Positions 16,006 to 25,871 are shown, counted from the first letter of the stretch. The stretch: DNA of 34,047 nucleotides from Chlamydiota bacterium (GCA_013288105.1 JABDCM010000007.1:1-34047); one strand, 5' to 3'. The notes: generated by a model not told the origin, from the sequence alone. Translations and numbers: made by a program.

Positions 16006-17922
16006 TTAATCTTTCTGTATCAGCTTCAAAGGGTTGAAAACTTTCCCCCCTCCCTCAAAGCTATAGTGGTACCACTCAATGAAATTTAATCGTAAGCCAT
16101 GAATCAGTCCTCCCCCAAGGGCAAGAACAAAATTCAGCGTATGTCCCGCTAAAATAATCAAAATTCCAAGGTAGGGTATCTCTAATCCAATTTTATTAAA
16201 AGTCTCTCCTAAAATAAGGCCTGCGACAGCTAATGCATAAATCCTCAAATAGGACATGACATCTGCAAAAATTTGAATCGCAGTCATGGGTTCCGATAAT
16301 CCCCCCATTTTCTTTTGCATAATCGCCAAAAACCAGGCTAAACCCACTCCTCCAAAAACTAGATACTTTCCTATCAAAGCCCCCTCCATATAAGGGATAT
16401 GAAAAATATAATGGATAAGAGAGATCGCTTTAATCAGGAGGGGGAAATAGAGGTAGGCTCCTATCATAAACACGACCCAACCTACAGCTGCCCAATTTCT
16501 ATCTATATAGCGTAATAGGGAAACCATGATATGGAGCGTCCCTACAAAAATCACCAGCTCCATCATAAAATGGTCGGTAAAATTCTCGTATACAACATAT
16601 TTGGGACTGCCATCTGCCTCTTTTTTAACAGCTCCTCTCAAAAATGCTTGGGGCGTTGTAGCCTCTTTCAGAGTAGGATATTCTTTCACCAGCTCCTCAT
16701 AGGAGGCGGGTTTTTCCGTGAGATAGTAATCCGCTTTTCTCTCGGCTACCCAATCGATAAAGGTGTATTTACGTATAGGGCTATCTATTCCTATATTTAC
16801 CCCTAAAAAAGAGGCGGTGAGCGTCCCCCAAAGAATACAACCGACCGAAAGGGAGATCGCAAGTTTAATGACCCGTTTGACAGCTCCCCTTTTTTTCTTA
16901 TACTTAAAATAGAGAAAGAGGGAGATCGCCAAAAGTAAAAGTCCATAACCCGCATCTGCCACAATCATAGAAAAAAATAGGCCAAAGGCAATAAATACCC
17001 ATAGGGAGGGATCACGGTCAGAGGCCGATGGGATATCGTAAATGTGAACGAGGTCCTCACCGATACGAGAGGCCCCCCTATTTTCTAAATAGGTAGGAAT
17101 CCGCTCTGTTTTTTCAATGTGGATCTGTTCCATATGAACTTTTTCCTCTTCCGCCACCTTCAAAAGAAGGGGGATCTTTTTCTTAGGAATCCACCCCTCC
17201 ACCGCAAAGAGTCCCCCCTCCAAAACAGGCTCCGCATACTCTTGCGTCCTGTTTAAGTGGTGGTAATTAAGAGTATCAACCAACCCCTCTTCTAAAAGCT
17301 TTTTATGGTGCGCAAGAAGTGATAATTCGGTCTCATAGGCATCTATATCCCGTCTGACAAGCGCTTTTCTGGCTAAAAGCTCTCCTAAAGAGCGCTCGAT
17401 ATGCATCTCTGTAAATCCAGGATAGCTCCTCCTTTCAGAATGTATCGATATGTAGTAATCCAGTCCATGCTGTGAATCGATATAGATAACTTCAGGATCC
17501 TCTCGAGCCTCTGTTTTTTTCTCCTGCTTACATACAAAAAACTGCACCACTCGATTGGTTGCTTTCTGGATCGTTTTCAACTCGGTAAGAGAAAAATTGC
17601 CAAAAGCTCTTATGCGGGAAATCTCTTTATTTAAAACACGCTCCTCTTCCTGTAAATGTTCTAAGGCATGATTCCTCTCTACGATATGACGGGCCAATAC
17701 ATGTGCAGGACGAAAATCTTCGATAGGTGTCTGCTTGACGGGAACCATGCGTCTTAAAACATGCAGCGCATCCATCAGAGTCTGAATCTCAAAAGAGGCC
17801 TCTAAAGAGGGGGGAGTGCGACTTAAAAATTCTATATAGCCACATTCTTGCGCTCTACGAAAAAAATGGTCTCGACCACTCCAGGGGCCCACAAAGAGAT
17901 ACTTCTCTACATCAACTCTCAT
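16006..17922 (-). CDS. atpI: V-type ATP synthase subunit I (a-type stator)
   Basis: The 638-residue subunit forms the stator part of the membrane ion channel. The first ~310 residues are soluble, with long coiled-coil segments (VERNHALEHLQEEERVLNKE; RDIDAYETELSLLAHHKKLL). The C-terminal half has about eight membrane helices. The helix with SYLRIYALAVAGLILGE carries the conserved channel arginine, and the closing RLNFIEWYHYSFEGGG is characteristic of the family. The start MRVDVEKYLF was chosen because it has AGAGGGG just upstream and overlaps atpD by only 11 bases; the longer frame to 17982 would overlap by 71. Confidence 0.93.
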   Translation of the reverse strand: MRVDVEKYLFVGPWSGRDHFFRRAQECGYIEFLSRTPPSLEASFEIQTLMDALHVLRRMVPVKQTPIEDFRPAHVLARHIVERNHALEHLQEEERVLNKEISRIRAFGNFSLTELKTIQKATNRVVQFFVCKQEKKTEAREDPEVIYIDSQHGLDYYISIHSERRSYPGFTEMHIERSLGELLARKALVRRDIDAYETELSLLAHHKKLLEEGLVDTLNYHHLNRTQEYAEPVLEGGLFAVEGWIPKKKIPLLLKVAEEEKVHMEQIHIEKTERIPTYLENRGASRIGEDLVHIYDIPSASDRDPSLWVFIAFGLFFSMIVADAGYGLLLLAISLFLYFKYKKKRGAVKRVIKLAISLSVGCILWGTLTASFLGVNIGIDSPIRKYTFIDWVAERKADYYLTEKPASYEELVKEYPTLKEATTPQAFLRGAVKKEADGSPKYVVYENFTDHFMMELVIFVGTLHIMVSLLRYIDRNWAAVGWVVFMIGAYLYFPLLIKAISLIHYIFHIPYMEGALIGKYLVFGGVGLAWFLAIMQKKMGGLSEPMTAIQIFADVMSYLRIYALAVAGLILGETFNKIGLEIPYLGILIILAGHTLNFVLALGGGLIHGLRLNFIEWYHYSFEGGGKVFNPLKLIQKD

Positions 17923-18529
17923 GACCCCTCTTTTTATGTTCGATTTTCTTCTTGGCAACCTTTGCTTGACCCACAGCTGCAAGCTCCTGATCCCCTAAAA
18001 AGACGCGTATCTTTTTGATATTTTCTTCTGATTTGGGAATTAAATTTTTTTCAAAAAGATTGACTCGAATAGAAATCTCCCGCAACTCTCTTTCCAGCGC
18101 CTCTTTCTTTTCTACCTCCACCAACATTTTTGCTTTAGAAAGTGCTAACGCTCGCAGTTCAACGACTGCTCCATCCACCCATGCAGGAGTGGTAAACAGG
18201 GGGTAATCAAAAGCGGTGAAAGTAACCCCCTCAAATAGGGGAATATCTACCCCTGCGATATTTTCATATCTCTTTTTAATTTCCTGGATTTGAGCTGCAT
18301 GAGTAAAATTAAGGCCTGTATTTTCACTTAAAATAAGACTGGCATCGGAAACTTCTGCGCGTCTTGCCTCATAGGCCTCCTCTAAATTCTTAATGGTCAC
18401 ACGTACCTCATTCACTTCTGCTTGTAGCATCGCCTTTTTTAAATGCAAGGTGGGAAGATATTTGAGAAGTTGAGCAAGACGCACTTGCTGCGCTCGTAAT
18501 TCATTCTTGGTGAGTTTAATCTCTGCCAT
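17912..18529 (-). CDS. atpD: V-type ATP synthase subunit D (central stalk)
   Basis: The 205-residue subunit forms the central rotor shaft linking the catalytic head to the K ring. It has the family N-terminus (KLTKNELRAQQVRLAQLLKYLPTL), the central TAFDYPLF-type insert, and long N- and C-terminal helices that would form the antiparallel coiled coil; the C-terminus is Lys/Arg rich. The start MAEIKLTKN was selected by family N-terminal fit and a 13-base gap after atpB; a longer frame to 18592 would run into atpB. The next gene, atpI, begins inside its last codons. Confidence 0.9.
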   Translation of the reverse strand: MAEIKLTKNELRAQQVRLAQLLKYLPTLHLKKAMLQAEVNEVRVTIKNLEEAYEARRAEVSDASLILSENTGLNFTHAAQIQEIKKRYENIAGVDIPLFEGVTFTAFDYPLFTTPAWVDGAVVELRALALSKAKMLVEVEKKEALERELREISIRVNLFEKNLIPKSEENIKKIRVFLGDQELAAVGQAKVAKKKIEHKKRGHES

Positions 18530-18542
18530 AACAAGAGCTTCC

Positions 18543-19841
18543 CTAACCTGGCCAGTATTTATCAACAAGACTATGCTTAATGCCCACCTCATGCCTTTGA
18601 AAATTCTCTGCTAAAAGCTGCCAACCTAGGTTCAGAGCCTCTTCTAAAGTCATGTTCACCTCTAAATCCATCATTTTCTTTTCGAATGTTTGACCATAAT
18701 GGAGAAGTTTTTCATCCCATCGCGAGAGTTTGAATCCCATCGCTTCTCTCTCTTTCGCCTTCTTGGAATCAGCATAGAGACGAACCAATCCATTTGCAAG
18801 ATCCCCATGATCTTCTCGTGTGACCTTTCCTATGACCTGCTGCTTCAGTCGAGAGAGTGAACCAAAAGGATCGATTTTACCCCCGTGCAAATAAAATTGC
18901 CCCTCGGTGATATATCCTGTGTTGTCAGGCACAGGATGGGTAACATCATCTCCTGGCATGGTCGTTACACTCACTAAAGTAATAGATCCACTCTTATCGA
19001 TATCTACAGCTTTTTCGTAACGGGAGGCAAGGTCTGAATAGAGAGAGCCTGGATATCCCCGGTTTGAAGGAATTTGATCCATGGTAATAGAGATCTCTTT
19101 AATCGCATCTGCAAAGGCTGTCATATCTGTAAGAAGAACGAGCACATTTTTCCCAGAGGTTGCAAATCTTTCGGCACAGGCAAGGGCCATATCAGGCGCC
19201 AACAAACACTCGACAGGAGGATCTGTTGCGCGATGAATAAACATCACCGTTTTTCCCAAGGAGCCCGATTGTTCCGCATTATCAATAAACGCTTGGTAAT
19301 CCGCAAAGGTCAGTCCCATTCCTGCAATGACAATGATATCCGCATCTGTCTGATTGGCAATTCTCATCAAAAGCTTGTTGTAAGGCTCTCCTGCTACAGA
19401 AAAAATGGGAATTTTTTGTGATTTTACCAGACAATTGAAGACGTCTATCATCGGAATATTGGTACGGACCATCTCTCGAGGAATCATTCTATGTATAGGA
19501 TTAAAGGAGGGTTGACCGATTGCAATTTTTTCTCCTAAAACCTCAGGTCCCCCATCAATGGGAGCTCCGCGCCCATTTAAACGGCGGCCCAAAAGAGCAT
19601 CTCCACAGCTCACCTCCATCTCTCTTTTTAAGAAGATGACCTTGTCCCCTGTCGAAATTCCCCGTGTGCCTCCAAATACTTGTAGAGTCACCAGATCCCC
19701 TTCAAAACGCAGGACAGAGGCATAAATGAAACCCCCATCTTTTGTTTCAATACGAGCAAGTTCATTGAGGCTTACCCCCTCTGCTATCACAGTAATCAAG
19801 TTACCGCGCATGTCTTTGATGCGATCATAGATTTTTTTCAT
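18543..19841 (-). CDS. atpB: V-type ATP synthase subunit B (regulatory, non-catalytic)
   Basis: The 432-residue subunit alternates with subunit A in the hexameric head. The nucleotide region reads [20 protein letters not shown], a degenerate P-loop without GKT, as is normal for B subunits. Other family stretches are [44 protein letters not shown] and [22 protein letters not shown]. The ATG overlaps the atpA stop as ATGA, a typical coupled junction. Its length is slightly below that of archaeal B subunits (about 460), consistent with chlamydial orthologues. Confidence 0.95.
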   Translation of the reverse strand: MKKIYDRIKDMRGNLITVIAEGVSLNELARIETKDGGFIYASVLRFEGDLVTLQVFGGTRGISTGDKVIFLKREMEVSCGDALLGRRLNGRGAPIDGGPEVLGEKIAIGQPSFNPIHRMIPREMVRTNIPMIDVFNCLVKSQKIPIFSVAGEPYNKLLMRIANQTDADIIVIAGMGLTFADYQAFIDNAEQSGSLGKTVMFIHRATDPPVECLLAPDMALACAERFATSGKNVLVLLTDMTAFADAIKEISITMDQIPSNRGYPGSLYSDLASRYEKAVDIDKSGSITLVSVTTMPGDDVTHPVPDNTGYITEGQFYLHGGKIDPFGSLSRLKQQVIGKVTREDHGDLANGLVRLYADSKKAKEREAMGFKLSRWDEKLLHYGQTFEKKMMDLEVNMTLEEALNLGWQLLAENFQRHEVGIKHSLVDKYWPG

Positions 19842-21625
19842 AGTTTTCTTGCCCGTTCGATCATTTCTGAAATCTCCTGAAACGCCTCTTCATGCTCGGA
19901 TGAGTCAAAAGGAATGGAGTTCATACTTTTGATTTTTCCTTGGAGCGTCAGAAAAAATTCTCGCGCTTTATCCCTATTGGTAAAATCAAAGGGGGTCTCA
20001 AAAATATGGTTAATAAGTTTAAAAAGAGGAATCTGTCGATTGAAAGGACAGTAAGCATCTACCTTATCAAAAGCATTTTGCTGGAGATAACAAAAATCAT
20101 AGAGCTCTGATTTCAGATAGACAAAAATATCTTCTAGAGAGGTTCCCTCCTCTCCTACGACCTCCATTCTTTTCCCTATTTCATTGCCCTCTTTTAAGAA
20201 ACGGTAGGCGCGTTGAACCATTTCCCCCCATCCAGGAACCCGGCTTTCAATTTCTTTTGCAACATCGATGACATATTTTGACCAGGAGATCAGCGGGTCA
20301 ATAGCAGGATAACGACGCGCATCTGAACGGGCTCGAGAGAGGCCACAAAAGGCTCCTACCACAGCAAGAGTTGCCTGGGTCACAGGCTCTTCAAAGCTAC
20401 CTCCTGCGGGAGAGACCGCTCCACAAATCGTGATAGATCCCTGTTTACCATTTTTTAGCTGATAGACCCCCCCTCTTTCATAGAAGGCTGCGATACGAGA
20501 GGCCAAATAGGCTGGAAAGGCCTCTTCGCCTGGAATCTCCTCTAGACGTCCTGACATTTCTCGCATAGCTTGTGCCCAACGTGAGGTGGAATCTGCCAGA
20601 AGCAGAACATCCAGACCCATCTGTCGATAATATTCTGCTATCGTAACTCCCAAATACACGGAGGCTTCCCGAGCAGCTACAGGCATCGAGGAGGTGTTAC
20701 AAATAATGCATGTGCGTTTGATTAAAGGCTCATTTGTATGAGGATCGATGAGGTGAGGAAATTCTCGTAAAACCTCTACAACCTCCCCTGCGCGTTCCCC
20801 GCAGGCACAAAGAACGACTAAATCCACAGCTGAATATTTAGAAAGATGGTGTTGTAGAACCGTTTTTCCTGCTCCAAAAGGACCCGGAGTGCAAAAAGTT
20901 CCCCCTTTCAAAATAGGAATTTGAGTATCTAAGACCCTCTCCCCTGTATCCATCATCTTGGAGGGTTTAATTTTTTCTCCTTGCGCAAGACCCATTTTCA
21001 CTGGCCATTTTTGAACCATAGAAAAAGAGAGCTCATTCCCCTTAGCATCTCGGGCTCTTGCAACAATCGTATCAATATTGTATTCCCCTGGAGCGATGGT
21101 CCAGGTCAGAGTCACTTTGCCAAAAATCGAAAAGGGAACCATGATGGCATGTTCAAAACGGCCCTCCCTGGTTGTACCTAAAACATCCCCCCTTGCAAGT
21201 ACCTCTCCCACTTTGGCTGTGGGCACATATTTCCATAGAGTTGTCCGACTTAAAGGAAGAACATACACTCCTCGAGGAAGATAATAGCCACACCTTTCAG
21301 CGATATCGACGAGACGATTTTGCAATCCATCAAAGATAGACTCTAAAAGACCAGGCCCCAGTTCAGCTTCCAGAAGATCCCCTGCAAAACGGACAGGAGT
21401 ATTCAACTTGATTCCTCGCGTGTCTTCAAACACTTGAAGCTTGACCTCTGTTCCTGCAACCTCTATCACTTCGGCTTTCAATTGAGATCCCCCGACATCA
21501 ACGAAAGCAATTTCTCCCTGACGTACATGTCCATTAAACTGGACATGAACCAGATTGCCAAATGCCCTTACAACACGACCTGTTGCACATTCTTTTACAG
21601 AAGAGGGGGCTTCCATTGTACTCAT
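19838..21625 (-). CDS. atpA: V-type ATP synthase subunit A (catalytic)
   Basis: The 595-residue catalytic subunit couples ATP hydrolysis or synthesis to rotation. Walker A is GPFGAGKT at residues 248-255, preceded by GGTFCTP. The family-specific non-homologous insert lies around 115-215 ([20 protein letters not shown]). Downstream are [37 protein letters not shown] and [21 protein letters not shown], all typical of A subunits. The ATG overlaps the upstream DUF2764 gene by 4 bases and the end overlaps atpB by 4. Confidence 0.96.
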   Translation of the reverse strand: MSTMEAPSSVKECATGRVVRAFGNLVHVQFNGHVRQGEIAFVDVGGSQLKAEVIEVAGTEVKLQVFEDTRGIKLNTPVRFAGDLLEAELGPGLLESIFDGLQNRLVDIAERCGYYLPRGVYVLPLSRTTLWKYVPTAKVGEVLARGDVLGTTREGRFEHAIMVPFSIFGKVTLTWTIAPGEYNIDTIVARARDAKGNELSFSMVQKWPVKMGLAQGEKIKPSKMMDTGERVLDTQIPILKGGTFCTPGPFGAGKTVLQHHLSKYSAVDLVVLCACGERAGEVVEVLREFPHLIDPHTNEPLIKRTCIICNTSSMPVAAREASVYLGVTIAEYYRQMGLDVLLLADSTSRWAQAMREMSGRLEEIPGEEAFPAYLASRIAAFYERGGVYQLKNGKQGSITICGAVSPAGGSFEEPVTQATLAVVGAFCGLSRARSDARRYPAIDPLISWSKYVIDVAKEIESRVPGWGEMVQRAYRFLKEGNEIGKRMEVVGEEGTSLEDIFVYLKSELYDFCYLQQNAFDKVDAYCPFNRQIPLFKLINHIFETPFDFTNRDKAREFFLTLQGKIKSMNSIPFDSSEHEEAFQEISEMIERARKL

Positions 21626-22437
21626 GCGATATTCCTTTCAATAGTGTTGATAACGTCTAACCCTTTCTGAACAGTAAGTTCCATCCATCGCTCTACTAGG
21701 ATCAGTCGAGACAGATAGTTTAAAATTCTCTCAATTGAGAAGGGATCTGCACTGCCCAACTCGACCAAATGGTCAAATTGGTACTCATAAAGCGCCCTAT
21801 GCAGTTCACGTGGCTTATCTACATATGCATCAAAAATAGGCCATAACTCCCTATATTCAAAAGGAGGCTCATACGTTTTGGCATCTTTTTGCGCTAAAAT
21901 TTGAGCAACCAGTGGATCGGTTTCATCCTCATATTGCAGCTCAACTACAGGATCCCGATCCAGTTTTTTTGCTCGAAATCCAAGAACAACCAATCTCATC
22001 TCCCGTTGGAAAGCAAAATATTTCCCAAAAAAATCGGTGTGGAGCTGCTCCTGCCCCCCCTCCTGATTCTCAAGCTGCTCATTAAAAAATTGTGCAAGAA
22101 GAAGAGGAAAGTGAGCCACCCGCTCCTCAACCGAAGAATACCTGACTAAATAATCCACCATATATGCAGGAAATTCCTCCCCATCAGGCCACCTCTCTTC
22201 TAAGATTGCCTGTTCTAATTTTTCCCGATTGGCATTGCCATGGGGATCTAGGGGCTCTTGTAACCATAATGCTCTCATATTTTCCAGATCGATGAGCCTT
22301 AAAAAACGACCGATCTGATGCCAATGTTCTTCTGTCAAATTAATGCGCATCAACTCCCGAAATTCTTGAAAACCCAAAGTAGGCACATGCCCTATTTCCA
22401 GAGGGGGAAGTAAGCTTGCCAGAAAATAGTATTGCAT
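21622..22437 (-). CDS. DUF2764 protein of the V-ATPase operon (CT309-like)
   Basis: The 271-residue soluble helical protein begins MQYYFLASLLPPLEIG and contains LGFQEFRELMRINLTEEHW and an LRLIDLENMRALW segment. It has no signal peptide or membrane helix. A DUF2764 protein occurs at this position between atpE and atpA in Chlamydia (CT309). Its place and all-helical character make it a candidate functional replacement for the V-type C subunit (VIC-like connector), which is otherwise missing. This is an inference; no activity is established that I know of. Coupled to atpA by a 4-base overlap. Confidence 0.8.
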   Translation of the reverse strand: MQYYFLASLLPPLEIGHVPTLGFQEFRELMRINLTEEHWHQIGRFLRLIDLENMRALWLQEPLDPHGNANREKLEQAILEERWPDGEEFPAYMVDYLVRYSSVEERVAHFPLLLAQFFNEQLENQEGGQEQLHTDFFGKYFAFQREMRLVVLGFRAKKLDRDPVVELQYEDETDPLVAQILAQKDAKTYEPPFEYRELWPIFDAYVDKPRELHRALYEYQFDHLVELGSADPFSIERILNYLSRLILVERWMELTVQKGLDVINTIERNIA

Positions 22438-22479
22438 GAACCTATTCCAATATTTGAAAAATATGATTTTTAAAGATCT

Positions 22480-23106
22480 TTATGCTCGAAACAAAAGAGC
22501 TCTAAAATCTTTTCTTAAATAACCACCTAATAGCTCTTTGAAAGCCATGTCACTCAAATCCAAAGTAAGCATCTGGTTATGTAATTTGATTTGGGCTCCC
22601 CCCCCAATTTCACCTAAAACAACAGATTTTTCACGTAGCTTATCTAAAATGCTTTTTGCTAAGAGTGCATTCACCCTCTCTTTTGAGACGTTTTTTGCGA
22701 TAATCGCAGAAAAATCGGCATTGACCCCCTCTTTTTCCAAAGCGCTGGCCAAAGCAGAAATTAACGTAGCTGCAACCTCAGGAGTTTGAGTCTCTTTATG
22801 TACCCAAGAATCCAGAGCTTGATTAAAGAGCTCCTTTTCGATTTTTTGACGTAATGTTTCAATAACCTGTTTAGAGGCCTGCTCAATGGAGCTTTCAAAC
22901 AATTTTTTCTCGTTTTCTATTTTCACATAGGCCTGACGGATCAGCTCTTCTGCTTTTTGGGTCGCCTCCTGAACGATTTGATGGCCCTCTTCATTTGCAG
23001 ATTGGATGATGCGATTTGCCTCCTCTTTTGCAGGAGCAAGCGTTTCATTCTTAATGATTTCGCAGATTTTTTTAATTTTATCTTTACCGCTTTCCAAGTT
23101 TTCCAT
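22480..23106 (-). CDS. atpE: V-type ATP synthase subunit E (peripheral stalk)
   Basis: The 208-residue protein has a long N-terminal charged helix (EIIKNETLAPAKEEANRIIQSANEEG and following) of the kind that pairs with another stalk helix, and a C-terminal globular part ending with MAFKELLGGYLRKDFRALLF. Subunit E tethers the catalytic head to subunit I. The start MENLESGKDK was taken because GAGAGAATA lies just upstream; a further-upstream in-frame ATG at 23145 would add a hydrophobic 13-residue stretch with no ribosome site. It is the first gene of the operon, divergent from the exported protein at 23176 with about 70 bases between. Confidence 0.88.
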   Translation of the reverse strand: MENLESGKDKIKKICEIIKNETLAPAKEEANRIIQSANEEGHQIVQEATQKAEELIRQAYVKIENEKKLFESSIEQASKQVIETLRQKIEKELFNQALDSWVHKETQTPEVAATLISALASALEKEGVNADFSAIIAKNVSKERVNALLAKSILDKLREKSVVLGEIGGGAQIKLHNQMLTLDLSDMAFKELLGGYLRKDFRALLFRA

Positions 23107-23175
23107 TATTCTCTCGCTTAGGTACAATAAGCTGGAAGATAACATGGTTCACCATTTTTTGTGGAGCAGCGATCA

Positions 23176-23703
23176 GTGAGAAGAGGGATTTTATTTATTT
23201 GGTTTGCTTTTTTTTCCTTATATGCAGACCCTTTGTTACCGGTTGTGCAAGAAGATATTGGAAAGCAGTGTGTTCTTACTCCTCCTAAGGGGTGGGATAC
23301 GATAGATGACCCTGATCAGTTGCCAAAAAAAATCAAACTGGCCTGTATTGGGAAGAGTAAACACTCCTTTACGCCCTCCATCAATATTGCAGTTGAGGAG
23401 ACCTCTAGCTCTCTTGAAAATTATATGAGAGAGGCAAAGCTTTATCATGAGGCTCAAAAGAACACACAATGTTCTGCTTTGGGGAAGTTGGCAACGCATG
23501 CGGGGCAAGCGGAGCTTTTGCAGATTGATACCATGACGCAGTGGGGGAGAGTGCGATTTATTCAAGCCATTATGATTAAAGAAAAGATCGCCTACGTGAT
23601 CACTGCGACCTGTTTATTTGACGAATTTTCCTCTTTATCCTCTCCTATTTTCAAATCTATCCAAACATTTAATTTTGTTGAACCATTGAGAGAAAAGAAT
23701 TAA
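23176..23703 (+). CDS. Exported protein of unknown function (CT311 position)
   Basis: The predicted protein is 175 residues. A GTG start is preferred: GGAG lies 9 bases before it, and it yields a signal peptide RRGILFIWFAFFSLYA-DP. Another in-frame GTG at 23161 would add five residues and lacks a ribosome site. The mature protein includes LTPPKGWDTIDDP, INIAVEETSSSLENYMREAK and GRVRFIQAIMIKEKIAYVITATC, a pattern like DUF1795/PsbP-type beta-sandwich proteins with a GW motif near the start. In Chlamydia an uncharacterised gene (CT311) lies at this position after atpE; homology could not be checked. Probably periplasmic. Confidence 0.65.
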   Translation: MRRGILFIWFAFFSLYADPLLPVVQEDIGKQCVLTPPKGWDTIDDPDQLPKKIKLACIGKSKHSFTPSINIAVEETSSSLENYMREAKLYHEAQKNTQCSALGKLATHAGQAELLQIDTMTQWGRVRFIQAIMIKEKIAYVITATCLFDEFSSLSSPIFKSIQTFNFVEPLREKN

Positions 23704-23744
23704 TCTGTTATCAACTCCTTTATCTGATTTTTGTTGGAGAGTTT

Positions 23745-24179
23745 ATGAAAAAGATTTTTACTGCATCGGTCCTCTTTTTAATGACTGTAACTTCTATTGC
23801 TAGAGGGGTTGATAGTACATTCACAGATTATCAAAACTACAATCATGGCTATTGTCCAGAGTGTAGCTGTTACCCCTGTCGCTGTGCCCCCTCTCCAAAT
23901 GGTTCTTGTGAAACTGGAACATGTCCAGATGATTACTATGATCCCAATACAGAGTATTATGACGATCCTAACGCTAGTTGTGATTCTGTAGAGCCTTGTG
24001 ATCCCTGTAATGAGGTCTGTGTAGGGCAGCCCTGCTATGACCCTGCTGATCCTAATGCTCCTGGGCAGGGAACGACTTATGGGATATCTGTCACAGCTAT
24101 TGGAGTTGCTGTAGCAGCTGTAGCTGCAGCGGCGGCTATTATTCTTTCAGCGGGAAATGGAGCTTCAACCAGCCATTAA
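23745..24179 (+). CDS. Cys-rich exported protein with C-terminal hydrophobic anchor
   Basis: This 144-residue protein has a clear signal sequence (MKKIFTASVLFLMTVTSIARG), then an acidic, Tyr/Pro/Asp-rich stretch (about 37-97) with twelve cysteines in CxxC, CxC and DPC patterns (CPECSCYPCRC; EPCDPC). A GxGTTYGISVTAIG boundary follows, then an alanine/glycine/valine-rich hydrophobic segment (about 113-135) and a short tail ending STSH. The domain order and the C-terminal part are shared with the next gene. Dense cysteines recall disulfide-crosslinked chlamydial envelope proteins, so a place in the envelope is an inference. Function not recognised. The ribosome site is TTGGAGAG. Confidence 0.75.
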   Translation: MKKIFTASVLFLMTVTSIARGVDSTFTDYQNYNHGYCPECSCYPCRCAPSPNGSCETGTCPDDYYDPNTEYYDDPNASCDSVEPCDPCNEVCVGQPCYDPADPNAPGQGTTYGISVTAIGVAVAAVAAAAAIILSAGNGASTSH

Positions 24180-24247
24180 TTAAGCATTGACTAAAAATCA
24201 ATTTTTATGTTACTCATTGGGCATAGAAATTTTTCTGGAGAAAAGAA

Positions 24248-24487
24248 ATGAAAAAGATTTTCATAACAGTTGTAGCAGCTTTAATCGCTGTTACATCGAC
24301 AGTTTCGGCCGCTTACGATGCAAATGGTAATTATTATCAAAGTAATGGTTTTGATAATCCAAATGCTCCTGTTAGAGGAACCAGTTTTGGAATGACATTA
24401 ACATCGGTAGGGCTTGCGCTTGCAGCTGCGGGTGCTGCTGCTGCAATCATTGTGACATCTAATACAAGTCACGGCCATTCTCATTAG
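24248..24487 (+). CDS. Small exported protein, paralogue of the Cys-rich gene lacking the Cys domain
   Basis: The 79-residue protein consists of a signal peptide (MKKIFITVVAALIAVTSTVSA), a short Asn/Tyr-rich linker (YDANGNYYQSNGFDNPNAP), the shared RGTSFGMTLTSVG boundary, a 17-residue Ala/Gly/Leu hydrophobic helix and the His-rich tail TSHGHSH. It matches the upstream protein from the DPNAP motif onward but has no cysteines. A good site, TTCTGGAGAAAAG, lies before the ATG, with a 68-base gap from the preceding gene. It is followed by a strong terminator. The tail could bind metal, which is speculative. Confidence 0.72.
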   Translation: MKKIFITVVAALIAVTSTVSAAYDANGNYYQSNGFDNPNAPVRGTSFGMTLTSVGLALAAAGAAAAIIVTSNTSHGHSH

Positions 24488-24504
24488 AAAGGGGAATTGA
24501 GAAG

Positions 24505-24538
24505 GAGAAGAGGGGGACAGACTCCTCTTCTCTTTTTT
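24505..24538 (+). terminator. Intrinsic terminator after the small exported pair
   Basis: GAGAAGAGG (24505-24513) and CCTCTTCTC (24524-24532) form a perfect 9-bp stem with a 10-base loop, followed directly by six T residues. It ends the plus-strand unit and abuts the stop codon of the convergent ATPase gene. Confidence 0.8.
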
Positions 24539-25871
24539 ATTTAGGTGTCAAAATTGTTTTTGACAGACGAGGCAGCTGTTCGATCAAATAGAGGGGAATG
24601 GAGAGTACTTGGTTGGTATAGGAGAGGGGCAGTTCTGAAATACGCACGCCAAAGGGGATCTTTTTTTCCTCCAAAAACAGCCTAAGTGAGCGCAATGTCC
24701 CGATAGCTCCTGCTTTTACCTCTATTGGCACAATATGAGAGTCCACGGCCAATAGATAATCAACCTCTGCGCTACTATTCTTTTGCTCACGAATCCAAAA
24801 AAAGAGATTGTTCATCTCCTCTTTTCCTGTATAGGCAAGGAGCTCTTGACCAACAAATTGCTCAGCTAGAGCCCCTTCGTTGATAAGAAGCAGATCTTCT
24901 TTAAATAAAAGTTCCAAATCTAAATTACAGGCCCGTTTTACAAGTCCTATATCAAGAAAAAGAAGTTTAAACTTTTTTTCATTCATATGCGTGATGAAAG
25001 GCAATCCGGAAGCTGAAGAGGCGTAGACCAGAATAATCAATCCCGCATGAGAAAGTTTAATCAAAGCCTCTTTTAAAACACGAGAGGAGACATCAGGATC
25101 CACTTTTGTATACTTAAACCATTGAGCAATCAGACCTGGGGCTTTGGTAAAAATAGTTTGGAGATGACAACGTTGTATCCGTGAAGCATATTTACCAAAA
25201 TCATTGCGAAAAGTGGACAAAATGGCTGTCTGAATTTCTTGACAACGGAGAAGACTTTTTGTTTCAAGATATTCTACAATAACAGCTGGCATACCCCCTA
25301 AAGCAATATACTCTCGCACTAAAGTAAGTAGCTTGTGGTGAACGACCCTCTCAATTCCCTCCTGAAGTTGCACCTTAGCTAAGTAGATTCTTAAACTGCC
25401 GTTTCCCGAAGCATCTAGATATTCTGCAAATGAAATGGGTCTCATGTGTAAAAAGTGAATACGGCCCACAGGCATTTGAAATTCAGCATCATTTAAAGCA
25501 AATTCCAGTAAAGAACCTGCTCCAATCACATGCAATTTTGGCATCTGCTCTTTGAAATAGCGTAAAGCTAAAATTGCTCGAGGACATTCTTGAATTTCAT
25601 CGAGAAAAAGAAGAGTTTTTTCAGGTTGGATGGTGAGACCAGACAGCAATTCTAGCGAGTTGACGATTTTTGTGGGATCTAGTGTATCAAAGCAGTGAGC
25701 ATATTCTGGATACTGCTCAAAATTAATGACAACGCAATTTTCAAAATTTTCTTTTCCAAACTTTTCTATTATATAGCTTTTACCGACCTGTCTAGCGCCT
25801 CGTACGAGGAGGGGCATATGTCCTTTTTGCTCTTTCCATCTCAGTAAATCAGTCTCTATATCTCTCTTCAT
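24537..25871 (-). CDS. AAA_14 ATPase with C-terminal DUF4143 domain
   Basis: The 444-residue protein has Walker A GARQVGKS at residues 25-32 and Walker B LLFLDEIQ at 87-94, followed by a sensor-like HVIGAGSLLEFAL. The C-terminal DUF4143 part carries AEVDYLLAVDSHIVPIEVKAG, a D...ExK arrangement of PD-(D/E)xK-like folds. Such ATPases are widespread and patchily distributed, often multicopy, and have no settled function. The protein is unrelated in detail to the ATPase at 8879 but shares its overall plan (P-loop ATPase plus nuclease-like tail). Its own direct repeats lie just upstream (25894-25942). It overlaps the plus-strand terminator at its end. Confidence 0.85.
   Translation of the reverse strand: MKRDIETDLLRWKEQKGHMPLLVRGARQVGKSYIIEKFGKENFENCVVINFEQYPEYAHCFDTLDPTKIVNSLELLSGLTIQPEKTLLFLDEIQECPRAILALRYFKEQMPKLHVIGAGSLLEFALNDAEFQMPVGRIHFLHMRPISFAEYLDASGNGSLRIYLAKVQLQEGIERVVHHKLLTLVREYIALGGMPAVIVEYLETKSLLRCQEIQTAILSTFRNDFGKYASRIQRCHLQTIFTKAPGLIAQWFKYTKVDPDVSSRVLKEALIKLSHAGLIILVYASSASGLPFITHMNEKKFKLLFLDIGLVKRACNLDLELLFKEDLLLINEGALAEQFVGQELLAYTGKEEMNNLFFWIREQKNSSAEVDYLLAVDSHIVPIEVKAGAIGTLRSLRLFLEEKKIPFGVRISELPLSYTNQVLSIPLYLIEQLPRLSKTILTPK

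Noticed and set aside
18543-19841. Missing Walker A motif in AtpB as a defect
   Set aside because: A degenerate P-loop is normal for V-type B subunits, which do not catalyse hydrolysis.
24186-24206. ATTGA/TCAAT hairpin plus T-run after the Cys-rich gene
   Set aside because: The stem is only five AT-rich base pairs in AT-rich DNA; it could be chance.
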